Below are positions 24,285 to 33,007 of a stretch of DNA of 64,000 bases, piece after piece. This DNA is from Bifidobacterium cebidarum (GTDB lineage Bacteria; Actinomycetota; Actinomycetes; Actinomycetales; Bifidobacteriaceae), in contig NZ_WBVS01000007.1 in the NCBI RefSeq assembly GCF_009193305.1, forward strand, positions 1-64,000, written 5' to 3'. Numbering within the stretch: the first letter of the stretch is position 1; each line of letters opens with the position of its first letter. A program made the position numbers and the translations under genes. Under the pieces are notes generated by a model, which was given only the letters and a program-made list of their open reading frames with translations, made no database searches and was not told the DNA's origin.

Positions 24285-24905
24285 ATGAGCAACATCACCA
24301 TCTTCGGCGCAGGCAACATCGGTTCCGCAGTGGCAGGCATCGCCGTCAAGTCCGGCACTTCCGTGCAGGTCATCGACCGCAACCCGGACAAGGCCGCCGC
24401 AGCCGCCGAAGGCGTCACCGGCGCCAAGTTCGGCGAGGCCGCCATCTCCGGCGACATCGTGGTGCTGGCCCTCCCGTTCCCGGCCTACGACGAAGTGCTC
24501 GCCACCTACGCCGACCAGCTGGCTGGCAAGACCGTGGTGGATGTGGCCAACCCGATCGATTTCACCACCTTCGACCTGGCTCTGCCGGAAGGCTTCAAGT
24601 CCGCCGCCGAGTACGTGGCCGCCAAGCTGCCGAACTCCAAGGTGGTCAAGGGCTTCAACACCACCTTCGCCGCCACCCTCGCCACCGGCGAGAACGATGG
24701 CGCTCCGACCGTCGTGCAGCTGGCCTCCGACGATGAGGATGCCAAGAAGTCCGTCGCCGCCTTCATCGAGGGTGCCGGTCTCAAGACCGTGGACGCCGGA
24801 GCACTCAAGCGCGCCCAGTACCTCGAGGGCTACGGCGCTCTGCAGATCATCCTCGGCGTCACCGAGCAGACCCCGTGGACCGGCGGCTTCAAGGTCGTGA
24901 AGTAA
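24285..24905 (+). CDS. NAD(P)-binding oxidoreductase, F420-dependent reductase (FNO)-like
   Basis: 206 residues. The N-terminal Rossmann motif ITIFGAGNIGSAVAG and R-N-P in IDRNPDKAA suggest NADP(H) binding. VVDVANPIDF and VVKGFNTTFAATLA are typical of the F420H2:NADP oxidoreductase/NAD-binding-2 family, but bifidobacteria are not known to make F420, so another flavin or metal substrate is likely. GAAAGGA precedes the ATG. Very biased codons suggest strong expression. The gene diverges from padR and has a PadR-type operator in front, so it is probably an inducible stress reductase. Confidence 0.8.
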   Translation: MSNITIFGAGNIGSAVAGIAVKSGTSVQVIDRNPDKAAAAAEGVTGAKFGEAAISGDIVVLALPFPAYDEVLATYADQLAGKTVVDVANPIDFTTFDLALPEGFKSAAEYVAAKLPNSKVVKGFNTTFAATLATGENDGAPTVVQLASDDEDAKKSVAAFIEGAGLKTVDAGALKRAQYLEGYGALQIILGVTEQTPWTGGFKVVK

Positions 24906-24922
24906 GCTATTCCTTTCCTCTC

Positions 24923-25031
24923 GCGTAGTTACTGCCTGTATAGAGGTTGAAACAGGCGGTAACTGCGCATCTGAACGAAATGCCCGCGCAGTGACTGCCT
25001 GTATTCGTCACCAAACAGGCAGTAACTGCGC
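24923..25031. repeat. Palindromic repeat cluster C (GCGCAGTTACTGCCT family)
   Basis: Two inverted repeats with the same arms as clusters A and B: 24923-24939 with 24952-24968, and 24986-25002 with 25015-25031 (17-base arms, one or two changes). They lie in the 3' space between a plus-strand reductase and the minus-strand GH1 gene. Confidence 0.85.
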
Positions 25032-25045
25032 AAACTCATAGCAAT

Positions 25046-25085
25046 AAGTGGGTGGAACCTCAATATTCTAAGGTTCCACCCACTT
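25046..25085. terminator. Strong hairpin between convergent genes
   Basis: A perfect 15-bp stem (25046-25060 AAGTGGGTGGAACCT with 25071-25085) and 10-base loop lies between the reductase and GH1 genes. The T-tract is poor on both strands (TTGTTGCATTG on plus), but position and stem strength suggest a bidirectional terminator. Confidence 0.65.
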
Positions 25086-25151
25086 GTTGCATTGTGCGGC
25101 AATGAGCGCTTTCGCCGCACAAGATCCAGTCACGGCAATTCCGTGCGGGGC

Positions 25152-26549
25152 TTAGATGGCATTCGCCCGTACGATGTCCCTAAACCGGAACGCCGAATCC
25201 TTCCAAATGCGCGCCTGGGTGTCGTAATCCACGCGGATGATGCCGAATCGCTTGGTGTAACCCAACGCCCACTCGAAGTTGTCGAGTAGACTCCACGCAT
25301 AGTAACCGGTCACGTTCGCTCCGGCTTCAATGGCGGCGGCCACCGCCTTCACATGGGCATTCAGATAGGCCACGCGCTTGGGATCATGCACGATGACCCC
25401 ACCTGGCGCGGCCGAATCTTCACTGACTTCGTCCTCCCAAGCCGAACCGTTTTCGGTGATCATCACCGGCAGGTCCGGCCAACGTTCGCTGAGCTCGAGC
25501 AGCATGGCGGTCAACGCTTCCGGCTCCTGATTCCAACCCATCGCCGTCAACTCGCCGGCGGGAGGCAACGTTTCCACGCATTCCTGCGCAGGCATGGCAT
25601 TGGCGTGACGGTCCCCTTCGAAGGTGGCGGCAGCGGCGCATCCGCGCACATGGTTCGTGGAGTAGTAATTGAAGCCCAGCACGTCAATCGGCTGATGGGC
25701 GATTTCGGCATCGCCATCTTTGACGAACGACCAGTCGGTCACATGCTTGGTGGCTTCGAAGATCTCGGGATCATAGGCCCCATCGAGCATTGGTCCCAGG
25801 AATACCTCATTGGCAATGAGGTCGGCACGACGCTTGGCGGCAAGATCTTCCGGCGCATCGGTTTCGGCGATGTTCGCGGCCAGATTCAGGGTGACTGCGA
25901 CCTTGGCCTGCTCCCCCAGTTCGGCTCGAATCGCCTTGACCGCCAAGCCGTGTGCCAGGTTGAGATGATGTACGGCGGCGAGAGCCTTGGCATGGTCGTG
26001 CAGGCCGGGCGCATGCGCACCATTGCCATAGCCGAGGTAGGCGACGCACCACGGCTCGTTCAGCGTGATCCAGGTATCCACCAGATCACCGAATTCATGG
26101 GCCAGCACGGCGACGTAATCCGCGAAGCGCAGCGCGGTTTCGCGGTTGGCCCACCCGCCGCGATCCTCCAAATACTGCGGTAGATCCCAGTGGTAAAGCG
26201 TTACGGCAGGCTTGATGCCGGCTTCGCGCAATGCTTCAAGCACACGCTTGTAGTAGTCGACGCCGGCCTGATTGACAGGGCCATCATATTGCGCCACAAT
26301 GCGCGGCCATGCCACGGAGAGGCGGTAGGATTCCACGCCAAGCTCCTGCATGAGCTTGATGTCTTCCGGATAACGATGGTATTGGTCGCAGGCGTATTCA
26401 CCACTGGACCCATCCAGGATATTGCCCGGTACCGCACAATAGGTGTCCCAGATAGAGGCGGCGCGACCGCCCTCGTGGATTGCGCCTTCCACCTGATAGG
26501 AGGCGGTGGCGGTGCCCCAAGTGAAATCTTTCGGGAATACGAAGGTCAT
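25152..26549 (-). CDS. GH1 beta-glucosidase/beta-glycosidase
   Basis: A 465-residue intracellular TIM-barrel enzyme that hydrolyses beta-linked glucosides or related disaccharides. The family start FPKDFTWGTATASYQVEGA is present. The acid/base Glu is near residue 165 in TLNEPW and the nucleophile Glu near 376 in MITENGSAW, with a C-terminal YYAWSLLDNFEWALGY. ATG at 26549 follows GGAG by 8 bases; the longer frame starting at 26609 adds a peptide without homology. It is the last gene of the LacI-controlled operon that begins with the solute-binding protein. Confidence 0.92.
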   Translation of the reverse strand: MTFVFPKDFTWGTATASYQVEGAIHEGGRAASIWDTYCAVPGNILDGSSGEYACDQYHRYPEDIKLMQELGVESYRLSVAWPRIVAQYDGPVNQAGVDYYKRVLEALREAGIKPAVTLYHWDLPQYLEDRGGWANRETALRFADYVAVLAHEFGDLVDTWITLNEPWCVAYLGYGNGAHAPGLHDHAKALAAVHHLNLAHGLAVKAIRAELGEQAKVAVTLNLAANIAETDAPEDLAAKRRADLIANEVFLGPMLDGAYDPEIFEATKHVTDWSFVKDGDAEIAHQPIDVLGFNYYSTNHVRGCAAAATFEGDRHANAMPAQECVETLPPAGELTAMGWNQEPEALTAMLLELSERWPDLPVMITENGSAWEDEVSEDSAAPGGVIVHDPKRVAYLNAHVKAVAAAIEAGANVTGYYAWSLLDNFEWALGYTKRFGIIRVDYDTQARIWKDSAFRFRDIVRANAI

Positions 26550-26621
26550 AGCAGTATCTCCATTGATAGCAAAGCGGCAGCTCCCCCTGCAAAAGGAAGG
26601 AGCTGCCATTACCTATGTTTT

Positions 26622-29033
26622 TTACAGCACCACGGTGCCGGATTCGGCCTTGACGATTTCGCCGTCCGCACCGAGGCGCGCGCTGAATGCGCGTCCATCG
26701 GAGCTGGTGACTTCCACGCCGGTCTCGGTACGGCGGGCGGTGAAGGTCACGGAGGAGCCATCGATCTCGGTGACCACGGCTTCTGCGGATTCGACGTCGG
26801 TCAGGAACACGGAGATCAATGCATCGGTGCCGTAGACGCGATCCGGCTTGGTTTCACCCGGGTTGGTGACGATGACGGAACCGTCGCGCACCCACAGCGG
26901 GATGGAATCGTAGCCATGGACCTCGTTGCGCCACACACCACCCTGGGCCTTCTCGCCGGTGAGCCAATTGGTCCACACACCTTCGGGCAGGTAGTAGGAG
27001 ACTTCACCGGAGTAGGTGAACACGGGTGCGACCAGGAAGTTCGGGCCGAACATGTACTGGCGGTCCAGCGTACGGCAGGTCTGATCATCCGGGAATTCAA
27101 CGAACATGGAACGCATCACCGGGGTGCCGTTGATGTGCGGCTTCAGACCGGTCTCGTAGACGTATGGCATAAGTTCGAGCTTGAGCTTGGTGAACTTGCG
27201 AGCCACATCCACAGCGGTCTGGCCGGGAACCAGCTCCACACCGTTCTTCTGATCCTCCTCGTCGAACAGCCACGGCACACGGTACACGGTGGAGCCATGC
27301 AGACGGGAGTGGGAGCCCAGCAGACCGAACGCCACCCAACGCTTATAGACCGCCGGATCCGGGTAAGCGCCTTCGAAGCCGCCGATGTCGTGGCTCCAGA
27401 AGCCAAAACCGGAGGAGGTCAGGGACAGGCCTGCACGCAGGGACTGTGCCATGCCGTTGAAGGTGGATTCGCAGTCGCCACCCCAGTGCACGGGCTGCTG
27501 CTGGCCGCCCACGGTTGCCGAACGGGCGTACAGGCAGGCGTTGCCCTTGCCGTAGGTCTCCTCGATTGCTTCGAACACAGTCTGGTTGTAGAGCTGGGTG
27601 TACCAGTTGTGCATGGAGAGCTTCGGAGAACCGTCATACCAGACCACGTCGCGAGGAATACGCTCGCCGAAGTCGGTCTTGATGGCGTCGACGCCTTGGT
27701 GCAGGAGCTTCTTGACCTTGCCCTTGAACCATTCGCGGGCCTCAGGGTTGGTGAAGTCCACCAGGCCCATGCCTGCTTGCCAGAAGTCGGTCTGCCAGAC
27801 TTCGCCGTTGGCCTTCTTGACGAGATAGCCCTTGTCGCGGCCTTCCTTGAACATATCGCCGCGCTGGCCGATGTACGGGTTGATCCATGCGCAGATGTGC
27901 AGACCCTTGTCTTCGTGCAGACGGTTCAGTGTGGATTCGATGTCGCCGAAGAATCGCTTGTCCCATTCGAAGTCGCACCAGTGGAATTCACGCATCCAGT
28001 AGCAGTCATAGTGGAAGGCGGCCAGTGGGATATCGCGCTCGGCCATGCCGTCGATGAAGGAGTTGATGGTCTGCTCATCGTACTTCGTGGTGAACGAGGT
28101 GGTCAGCCACAGACCGTAGCTCCATGCCGGCACATTGGCCGGGCGCCCCACAAGCTTGGTGTAGCGGTCGAGAATCTGCTTCGGGGTCGGGCCGTAGATC
28201 ACGCAGAAGTCAAGGCCTTCGCCGGGCACGGAGAACTGCACGGCTTCGGTGTTTTCGGAACCGATCTCGAAGGAGACGTGGCCGCGGTTGTTGACCAGGA
28301 TGCCGTAGCCGTTGGAGGTCATGTAGAACGGCACATCCTTGTACCCCTGCTCGGATGCGGTGCCGCCGTCCTCGTTCCAGATGTCGACGGTCTGGCCGTT
28401 CTTCACGTAGGCGCCGAAGCGTTCGCCGAGGCCGTAGACGTTCTCGCCCACGCCGAGGTGCAGCTGGATGGCGGTGAACACGTCGGATTCATCGCGGGCC
28501 GAGCCATCCATCGTCACGCCGAATTCACCCACCGGCTGTGCGGTGACGTTCGACTCGGCACCGAGCTTGAATCGGGCCAGGGACTTGCCTTCGGACTTGG
28601 TCAGCACCTTGCCGTCCTCGCCAATGAAGGTCAGGTTCCACGGGGAGCCCTTGACGACCTTGGCGGTCAGTCCACCGGTGGTCAGGGTGACGTCGGCACC
28701 ATTGACGCCGACTTCGCCGTCACCGTTGCCGTGGGCGGCCACGCTCACGTAATCGCGATCGCCGGGCTTATCGGTATTGAGCGGGAACCCGGGGTATTCG
28801 GTGGCGCCCAGCCAATGCTCAGCACGTACGCGAATCACGCCTTCTGCCGGCGAAGTGATATCCACGTCGAAGGTGGGCAGGTTCAAGGTATCGTAGCGGC
28901 CACGCACCACTGAGGTCGGGGCGAGCACGTTCAGGCGCTCGGCTGCGGCGTCGGCGCTCAGTTCATAGGCTTCTCGCGCATAGAGGGCTTCGACGCCGTC
29001 GCGAATCATCCAGTAACCGTTGGTGAACTTCAT
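26622..29033 (-). CDS. yicI: GH31 alpha-xylosidase (YicI-like)
   Basis: 803 residues, close to E. coli YicI in length and layout: N-terminal beta-sandwich (about 1-250), TIM-barrel (about 310-640), C-terminal beta domains. The nucleophile Asp lies near residue 454 in the YicI-type KTDFGERIP, and the acid/base Asp near 520 in QQPVHWGGD. The KTDFGERIP signature separates alpha-xylosidases from alpha-glucosidases of GH31. It should release alpha-linked xylose from xyloglucan-type oligosaccharides imported by the adjacent ABC transporter. An AAGGAGCACAGCAAC leader sets the start at 29033. Confidence 0.9.
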   Translation of the reverse strand: MKFTNGYWMIRDGVEALYAREAYELSADAAAERLNVLAPTSVVRGRYDTLNLPTFDVDITSPAEGVIRVRAEHWLGATEYPGFPLNTDKPGDRDYVSVAAHGNGDGEVGVNGADVTLTTGGLTAKVVKGSPWNLTFIGEDGKVLTKSEGKSLARFKLGAESNVTAQPVGEFGVTMDGSARDESDVFTAIQLHLGVGENVYGLGERFGAYVKNGQTVDIWNEDGGTASEQGYKDVPFYMTSNGYGILVNNRGHVSFEIGSENTEAVQFSVPGEGLDFCVIYGPTPKQILDRYTKLVGRPANVPAWSYGLWLTTSFTTKYDEQTINSFIDGMAERDIPLAAFHYDCYWMREFHWCDFEWDKRFFGDIESTLNRLHEDKGLHICAWINPYIGQRGDMFKEGRDKGYLVKKANGEVWQTDFWQAGMGLVDFTNPEAREWFKGKVKKLLHQGVDAIKTDFGERIPRDVVWYDGSPKLSMHNWYTQLYNQTVFEAIEETYGKGNACLYARSATVGGQQQPVHWGGDCESTFNGMAQSLRAGLSLTSSGFGFWSHDIGGFEGAYPDPAVYKRWVAFGLLGSHSRLHGSTVYRVPWLFDEEDQKNGVELVPGQTAVDVARKFTKLKLELMPYVYETGLKPHINGTPVMRSMFVEFPDDQTCRTLDRQYMFGPNFLVAPVFTYSGEVSYYLPEGVWTNWLTGEKAQGGVWRNEVHGYDSIPLWVRDGSVIVTNPGETKPDRVYGTDALISVFLTDVESAEAVVTEIDGSSVTFTARRTETGVEVTSSDGRAFSARLGADGEIVKAESGTVVL

Positions 29034-29061
29034 TGTTGCTGTGCTCCTTGTGGGAGGGGGC

Positions 29062-29097
29062 GGTTCCGGTCGGCAGGGAATCGGACCGGCCGGAACC
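29062..29097. other. Intra-operon hairpin between permease and GH31 genes
   Basis: GGTTCCGGTCGG (29062-29073) pairs with 29086-29097 with one wobble pair. On the transcribed (minus) strand no T-run follows, so it is more likely an mRNA-stabilising or processing element than a terminator. On the plus strand it would look like a terminator (TTGTTTTT), but no plus-strand gene ends here. The remainder of 29034-29188 shows nothing else. Confidence 0.55.
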
Positions 29098-29188
29098 TTG
29101 TTTTTCTTGGATTATTTGATTTGCATTATGGCCTTAGGTCTTTACCTTGGGCTGGCTGTGAGCCCGACCGTAGGTCAATGCCGCATTA

Positions 29189-30058
29189 TTACTTGACGGC
29201 ACCGGAGGTGATGCCGCGGGACAGCGTGCGCTGGAAGATCAAGTAGAAGATCAGGGTAGGCACGATGCTGATGAGGGATGCGGCAGCGGTGGTGGTCACA
29301 TCCATCAGACGGTCGCCGGTCAGCGAGCTGACCGCGATCGGGATGGTCTGGGTGGAGTTGTCGATGAGGAAGGCCATCGGGATCATGTACTCGTTCCAGG
29401 TCCAGATGAAGAAGAACACGAGCATGACGCTCAGGGTGGGCTTGGAGATCGGGAACACGATGTCCTTGAAGATGGTCCAACGGCTTGCGCCATCGATGGT
29501 CGCGGCTTCGAGGATTGCCTTCGGGAAGGTGCCGTACACGGAGGAGAGCAGGTAGGTGCCGAATGCGGACTGGATCACCGTGAAGATGATGACGATGGCC
29601 CACGGGCTGTTGTACAGGCCGATCTCCTTGAACATGATGTACAGCGGGTACAGCATGGCTTCCTGCGGCAGCATGTTGGCGAGCATGATGAGCAGCACGA
29701 TCCAGCGGCGGCCCTTGACACGGCCGATGCCGAGTGCGAAGGCGTTGAACATGGAGAGGATCACTGCGAGGACTGCCACCAGGCCGGAGGTCCAGATGGA
29801 GTTCCAGAGCTTTTCGGGGTAGTTGACGCGAGTCCAGAACTTGATCAGGCCGTCGAGGCTGAACTCATGCGGCCAGGCCAGAGGACCGGAGGCGTTGTAG
29901 TCGGCCGTGGTCTTGAAGGCGTTGAGCAGCAGGACGATGAACGGGAAGAGCATGACCAGGCCGCCGATGATCAGCAGCACCATGATCGTCCAGTCGCCGA
30001 CTGTGCGGTTCTTGTGGGCCCTGGGGATATTCATTTTGCGTGCGGTTGCAGAAGTCAT
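29189..30058 (-). CDS. ABC sugar transporter permease, MalG-like
   Basis: 289 residues, six predicted membrane segments. It has the EAA loop coupling motif EAATIDGASRWTIFKDIVFPISKP of binding-protein-dependent sugar permeases. It pairs with the upstream MalF-like subunit (4-base gap). The ATPase is not in this locus; such importers in bifidobacteria usually share a multi-sugar MsmK-type ATPase encoded elsewhere. The genomic setting points to alpha-xylosides or glucosides as substrate. Confidence 0.9.
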   Translation of the reverse strand: MTSATARKMNIPRAHKNRTVGDWTIMVLLIIGGLVMLFPFIVLLLNAFKTTADYNASGPLAWPHEFSLDGLIKFWTRVNYPEKLWNSIWTSGLVAVLAVILSMFNAFALGIGRVKGRRWIVLLIMLANMLPQEAMLYPLYIMFKEIGLYNSPWAIVIIFTVIQSAFGTYLLSSVYGTFPKAILEAATIDGASRWTIFKDIVFPISKPTLSVMLVFFFIWTWNEYMIPMAFLIDNSTQTIPIAVSSLTGDRLMDVTTTAAASLISIVPTLIFYLIFQRTLSRGITSGAVK

Positions 30059-30061
30059 GGT

Positions 30062-31030
30062 CTACTCCTCATCTTCCTTCGCGACCTTCTCCTGAAGGTT
30101 GGTGAATACAACGGCCACAATGATGATGACGATGGTCAGGGCAGTAGCGATCGCGGCACCGTAGCCAACCTGCTGCGACTGGAAGAACTGCACGTATGAG
30201 TAGTAGGACGGCACGATGGTGCTGGTGCCCGGGCCGCCCTTGGTCAGCATGTAGACCGGGCCGAACACCTTGAGGGCTGCGATGGTGCAGGTCAGCGCCA
30301 CCACGAAGATCTCAGGCTTGATGGCCGGCAGGGTGATGGCCAGGAAGCGCTGCCACCAGTTGGCGCCGTCGAGGCTTGCGGCCTCGTAGAGTTCCGGATC
30401 GACGCGCTGCAGGCCAGACATGAAGATGACCAGCGGGTAGCCCACCTGAATCCAGATCATGATGAGCATCAGGAAGATCAATGCCGTATCCGGTTTGCCG
30501 AGCCAGTCATGTTGGAGATTACCGAGGCCTATGGCTTCCAGCAGGGCGTTCAGCGCGCCGTTCTCTGGGCGGAAGATCCAGCCCATGACCAGGGAGGCGA
30601 CTGCAATAGGCAGCAGCTGCGGGAAGTAGTAGATGGCGCGCATCGTGGATGCGGCCTTCGGGCCGAATTTCTTCTGTACCACGTCAAAGACGAGGGAGGA
30701 GAGAATCAGGCCGAGCAAAATCGGGATAACCACCATGGCGATGATCATCCAGATGGAGTTGCGGAAGGAGGTCCAGAAGGTGGTGTCCCTCATCAGTCGG
30801 GCCCAGTTGGTCAGGCCTGCGAAGGTCGGCGGCTTGATGCCGCGGTAATTGGTGAAGCTCAGGTAGATGTTCCACACGGCCGGGATCACGATGATCCACA
30901 GCAGCATGACGAAACCTGGAATCAGATACAGCCAGAATCGGCTTGAGGGGCTGCCCGGGATGCGGGACATTCCCTTCTCACGCGCAGTGGCATCCTGCAC
31001 ATGCTTCTTGGTGTTCGCTGTTGCGCTCAT
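30062..31030 (-). CDS. ABC sugar transporter permease, MalF-like
   Basis: 322 residues with about six membrane segments and the EAA loop ELYEAASLDGANWWQRFLAITLPAIKP. It is the MalF-like partner of the 29189 permease. It starts at ATG 31030 with GGAAGTGAGC upstream. A strong terminator lies between it and the solute-binding protein gene, so the permeases are probably made at a lower level than the binding protein. Confidence 0.9.
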   Translation of the reverse strand: MSATANTKKHVQDATAREKGMSRIPGSPSSRFWLYLIPGFVMLLWIIVIPAVWNIYLSFTNYRGIKPPTFAGLTNWARLMRDTTFWTSFRNSIWMIIAMVVIPILLGLILSSLVFDVVQKKFGPKAASTMRAIYYFPQLLPIAVASLVMGWIFRPENGALNALLEAIGLGNLQHDWLGKPDTALIFLMLIMIWIQVGYPLVIFMSGLQRVDPELYEAASLDGANWWQRFLAITLPAIKPEIFVVALTCTIAALKVFGPVYMLTKGGPGTSTIVPSYYSYVQFFQSQQVGYGAAIATALTIVIIIVAVVFTNLQEKVAKEDEE

Positions 31031-31134
31031 AACGGCTCACTTCCGTTAACGTCATTGGTATTGGAATTTGGCACTGCGATGTGCGATTGGCTTGATTGTG
31101 AGCAGGCTCACGCCGGGCCTGAGAAAAATCACAA

Positions 31135-31186
31135 GAAAAAGGCGGGTTTGCCGGTTTAGGAATTTGGAGGAAAACCGGCAAACCCT
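31135..31186 (-). terminator. Partial terminator between solute-binding protein and permease genes
   Basis: A perfect 14-bp stem (31145-31158 with 31173-31186) is followed on the minus strand by GCC and a run of five T. Inside an operon this is the usual way to make binding protein in excess over membrane subunits. The remaining part of 31031-31214 holds a weaker second hairpin near 31101-31122. Confidence 0.8.
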
Positions 31187-31214
31187 GGTTTTATTCGGAG
31201 GAGGAAGGTAAGTC

Positions 31215-32521
31215 TTACTGCTGCTTCACGCCAGCGGCTTCGACACCCTTGTTGTAGTTGTCTTCCATCTGACCGAGCACGGTCTTGACATCGGAGGTGC
31301 CGTTGACCAGCTCCTGCAGCGAGGAGTTGAGCTCATCATAGAAGGTGGAGGTCGGCCAATCCGGGTAGAAGCCGAGGGCGTTGTCCTTCAGCACTCCGTT
31401 GAAGGAGGTGATGAGTTCCTTGGTCTTCTCGTCGGTGATCTTGTCGGGATCGGCTGCGATCGGCAGGCCACCGGAGTTGCCCATGAGGTTCTGGACTTCT
31501 TCGCTCAGCGTGATGTCGATGAACTTGGCGGCGAGGTCCTTGCGCTTGGAGTTCTCAGGAATGACCCAGATGTTGCCGGAGGAGCCGACGACCTTCTTGG
31601 TTTCGGGGAACAGGGAGAAGGTCCAGTTGGTGTTGGCCATGTCGGACTGGAAGCGGCCGAACCACCAGGTGCCGGAGAAGAACATCGGGTAGCTGCCCTT
31701 GATGAAGTTCTGGCCGGCGTCCTCGGCCTTCAGACCGGTGGAATCCTTGGAGATGTAGCCCTTGTCGACCCAGTCCTTGATGGTCTTGGTGGCGTAGGTG
31801 GTCGCCTCGCCCTGCCAGTCGACGTCACCGTCGTACATCTCGTAGGCCTTGAGGAACTTGTCGGAGGCCTTCTGCAGGACCAGCTGCCACCACAGGTGCT
31901 GCAGCGGGTATTCGGCAACGCCTTCGGACAGCGGGGTCACGCCGGCGTCCACGAACTTCTGCATGCGTCCTCGAGCTCGTCCATGGTGGTCGGGATGGCG
32001 ATGCCGTACTTGTCGAACATGTCCTTGTTGTAGTACATGACGATGTCTTCACCGTAGTTGGTGATGCCATACCAATCGCCGGAGCCCATGATGCCCTGTT
32101 CGTTATACTTGCCGGTGTCGGCGAGGGAACCGGAGACCTTCTTGTCCCAGTTGTACTTGGAAACGTAGTCGTTGAGGTTGCTCAGCAGGCCCTGGCTGGC
32201 GAGCAGGCCGGCGGTGGCGTTGCCCTTGTTGTATTCCATGACGTCCGGGGCCTCGTCGGAGTTCAGGATCTGGGAGGCGTTCTGGCGAATCTGCTCGAAG
32301 GACTTCTTCTCGAATTCGACCTTGACGCCGGTCTCCTTTTCGAAGATCTCCATGGCCTTGGCCCAGGCCTTGCCCTGAGCGCCGTTGTCTTCCTCATAGT
32401 GCCAGATCTTGATGGAGGTGGGGTTCTCCTCCTGAGCCGTTTCGCCGCCACCGCAGCCGGCCATGCCGATCATGGTGGCTACCGCGAGAGCTGCAGCGAC
32501 AAATTTGCGAGTAGCTTTCAT
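31215..32521 (-). pseudogene. Sugar ABC solute-binding lipoprotein, interrupted by a frameshift
   Basis: Two overlapping reading frames together make one MalE-like binding protein of about 435 residues. The 5' part (to about residue 187) has a lipoprotein signal ending in IGMAGC and SIKIWHYEEDNG. The 3' part continues MQKFVDAGVTPLSEGVAEYPLQHLWW to the stop at 31215. At 31964-31967 the frame changes: GAGGACGC followed by ATGCAG needs one extra base to read through in frame, so one base seems deleted. As written, the first frame stops 6 codons later. Either a true null mutation or a sequencing error. First gene of the xyloside operon. Confidence 0.82.
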
Positions 32522-32559
32522 CTTTTCTCCTTATTCAGCGCCATTACTGATTGAAAAGC

Positions 32560-32575
32560 TTCGAAACGATTCGAA
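32560..32575. promoter_or_regulatory. LacI-type operator upstream of the solute-binding protein gene (site 1)
   Basis: TTCGAAACGATTCGAA, about 40 bases upstream of the binding-protein start. The same sequence recurs at 32823-32837, and a GAAACGTTTC version lies upstream of the lacI gene at 34044. The CG-centred inverted repeat is typical for LacI-family repressors; the adjacent LacI is the likely binder. Confidence 0.7.
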
Positions 32576-32684
32576 TGTTTTCAGTTATTAAGATAACGGA
32601 TTGATAACAGCGCCCGCAAATCATTTCGATTGATTTCGATAACTTAATTCAGCGAATAAACAATGTGAACGATAACAGGGCGTT

Positions 32685-32696
32685 GTGAGCGCTCAC
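32685..32696. promoter_or_regulatory. GTGAGCGCTCAC palindrome, probable second LacI-family site
   Basis: A perfect 12-base palindrome within TTGTGAGCGCTCACC, distinct from the TCGAAACG sites on either side. Its form resembles motifs assigned to global LacI-type sugar regulators in bifidobacteria (AraQ/MalR1 type). This would give the operon a second, general layer of carbon control. Inferred from motif form. Confidence 0.6.
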
Positions 32697-32822
32697 CTCA
32701 CAATTGTCTATAACCTATACAAAATAAGGCTTTCCGAGCATCACCACAGTGTCGAACATATATGAACACGAAGCGACGCGAATAGCACTTCTCCACTTAC
32801 AATCAATTCTGCTCATCAATAA

Positions 32823-32837
32823 TCGAAACGATTCGAA
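32823..32837. promoter_or_regulatory. LacI-type operator (site 2)
   Basis: TCGAAACGATTCGAA, identical over 15 bases to the site at 32560 and about 260 bases further upstream. The wide spacing would allow repression by looping. The rest of 32522-33007 carries no gene I can support. Confidence 0.65.
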
Positions 32838-32912
32838 ATACACCGACGAGATATCACGCATCGAAAACATCACGAAGCATCAGTACTCATAACACTCCGC
32901 GCACACAACAAA

Positions 32913-32961
32913 GGCGTTCCTTCCGTCCCTCACCAAGGATGAGAGGGATGGAAAGAACGCC
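32913..32961. terminator. Hairpin downstream of lacI
   Basis: 19-base arms, 32913-32931 (GGCGTTCCTTCCGTCCCTC) and 32943-32961, pair with two mismatches. It lies just past the lacI stop on the minus strand and is its probable terminator, although T-rich sequence after it is limited. Confidence 0.65.
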
Positions 32962-33007
32962 AATCACTCAACCAGCATGACTTCCCGAAGCAATCAACAC
33001 ACGAACG

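Noticed and set aside
26190-28913. 907-codon plus-strand open frame opposite GH1/GH31
   Set aside because: Antisense artefact; the GH31 catalytic motifs on the minus strand are decisive.
29062-29108. Plus-strand terminator before GH31
   Set aside because: Stem plus TTGTTTTT looks like a terminator on the plus strand, but there is no plus-strand transcript unit here; kept only as a hairpin.
31937-31964. Programmed frameshift in the binding-protein gene
   Set aside because: No slippery heptamer or downstream structure at the junction, and binding proteins are not known to use frameshifting; a one-base deletion is simpler.
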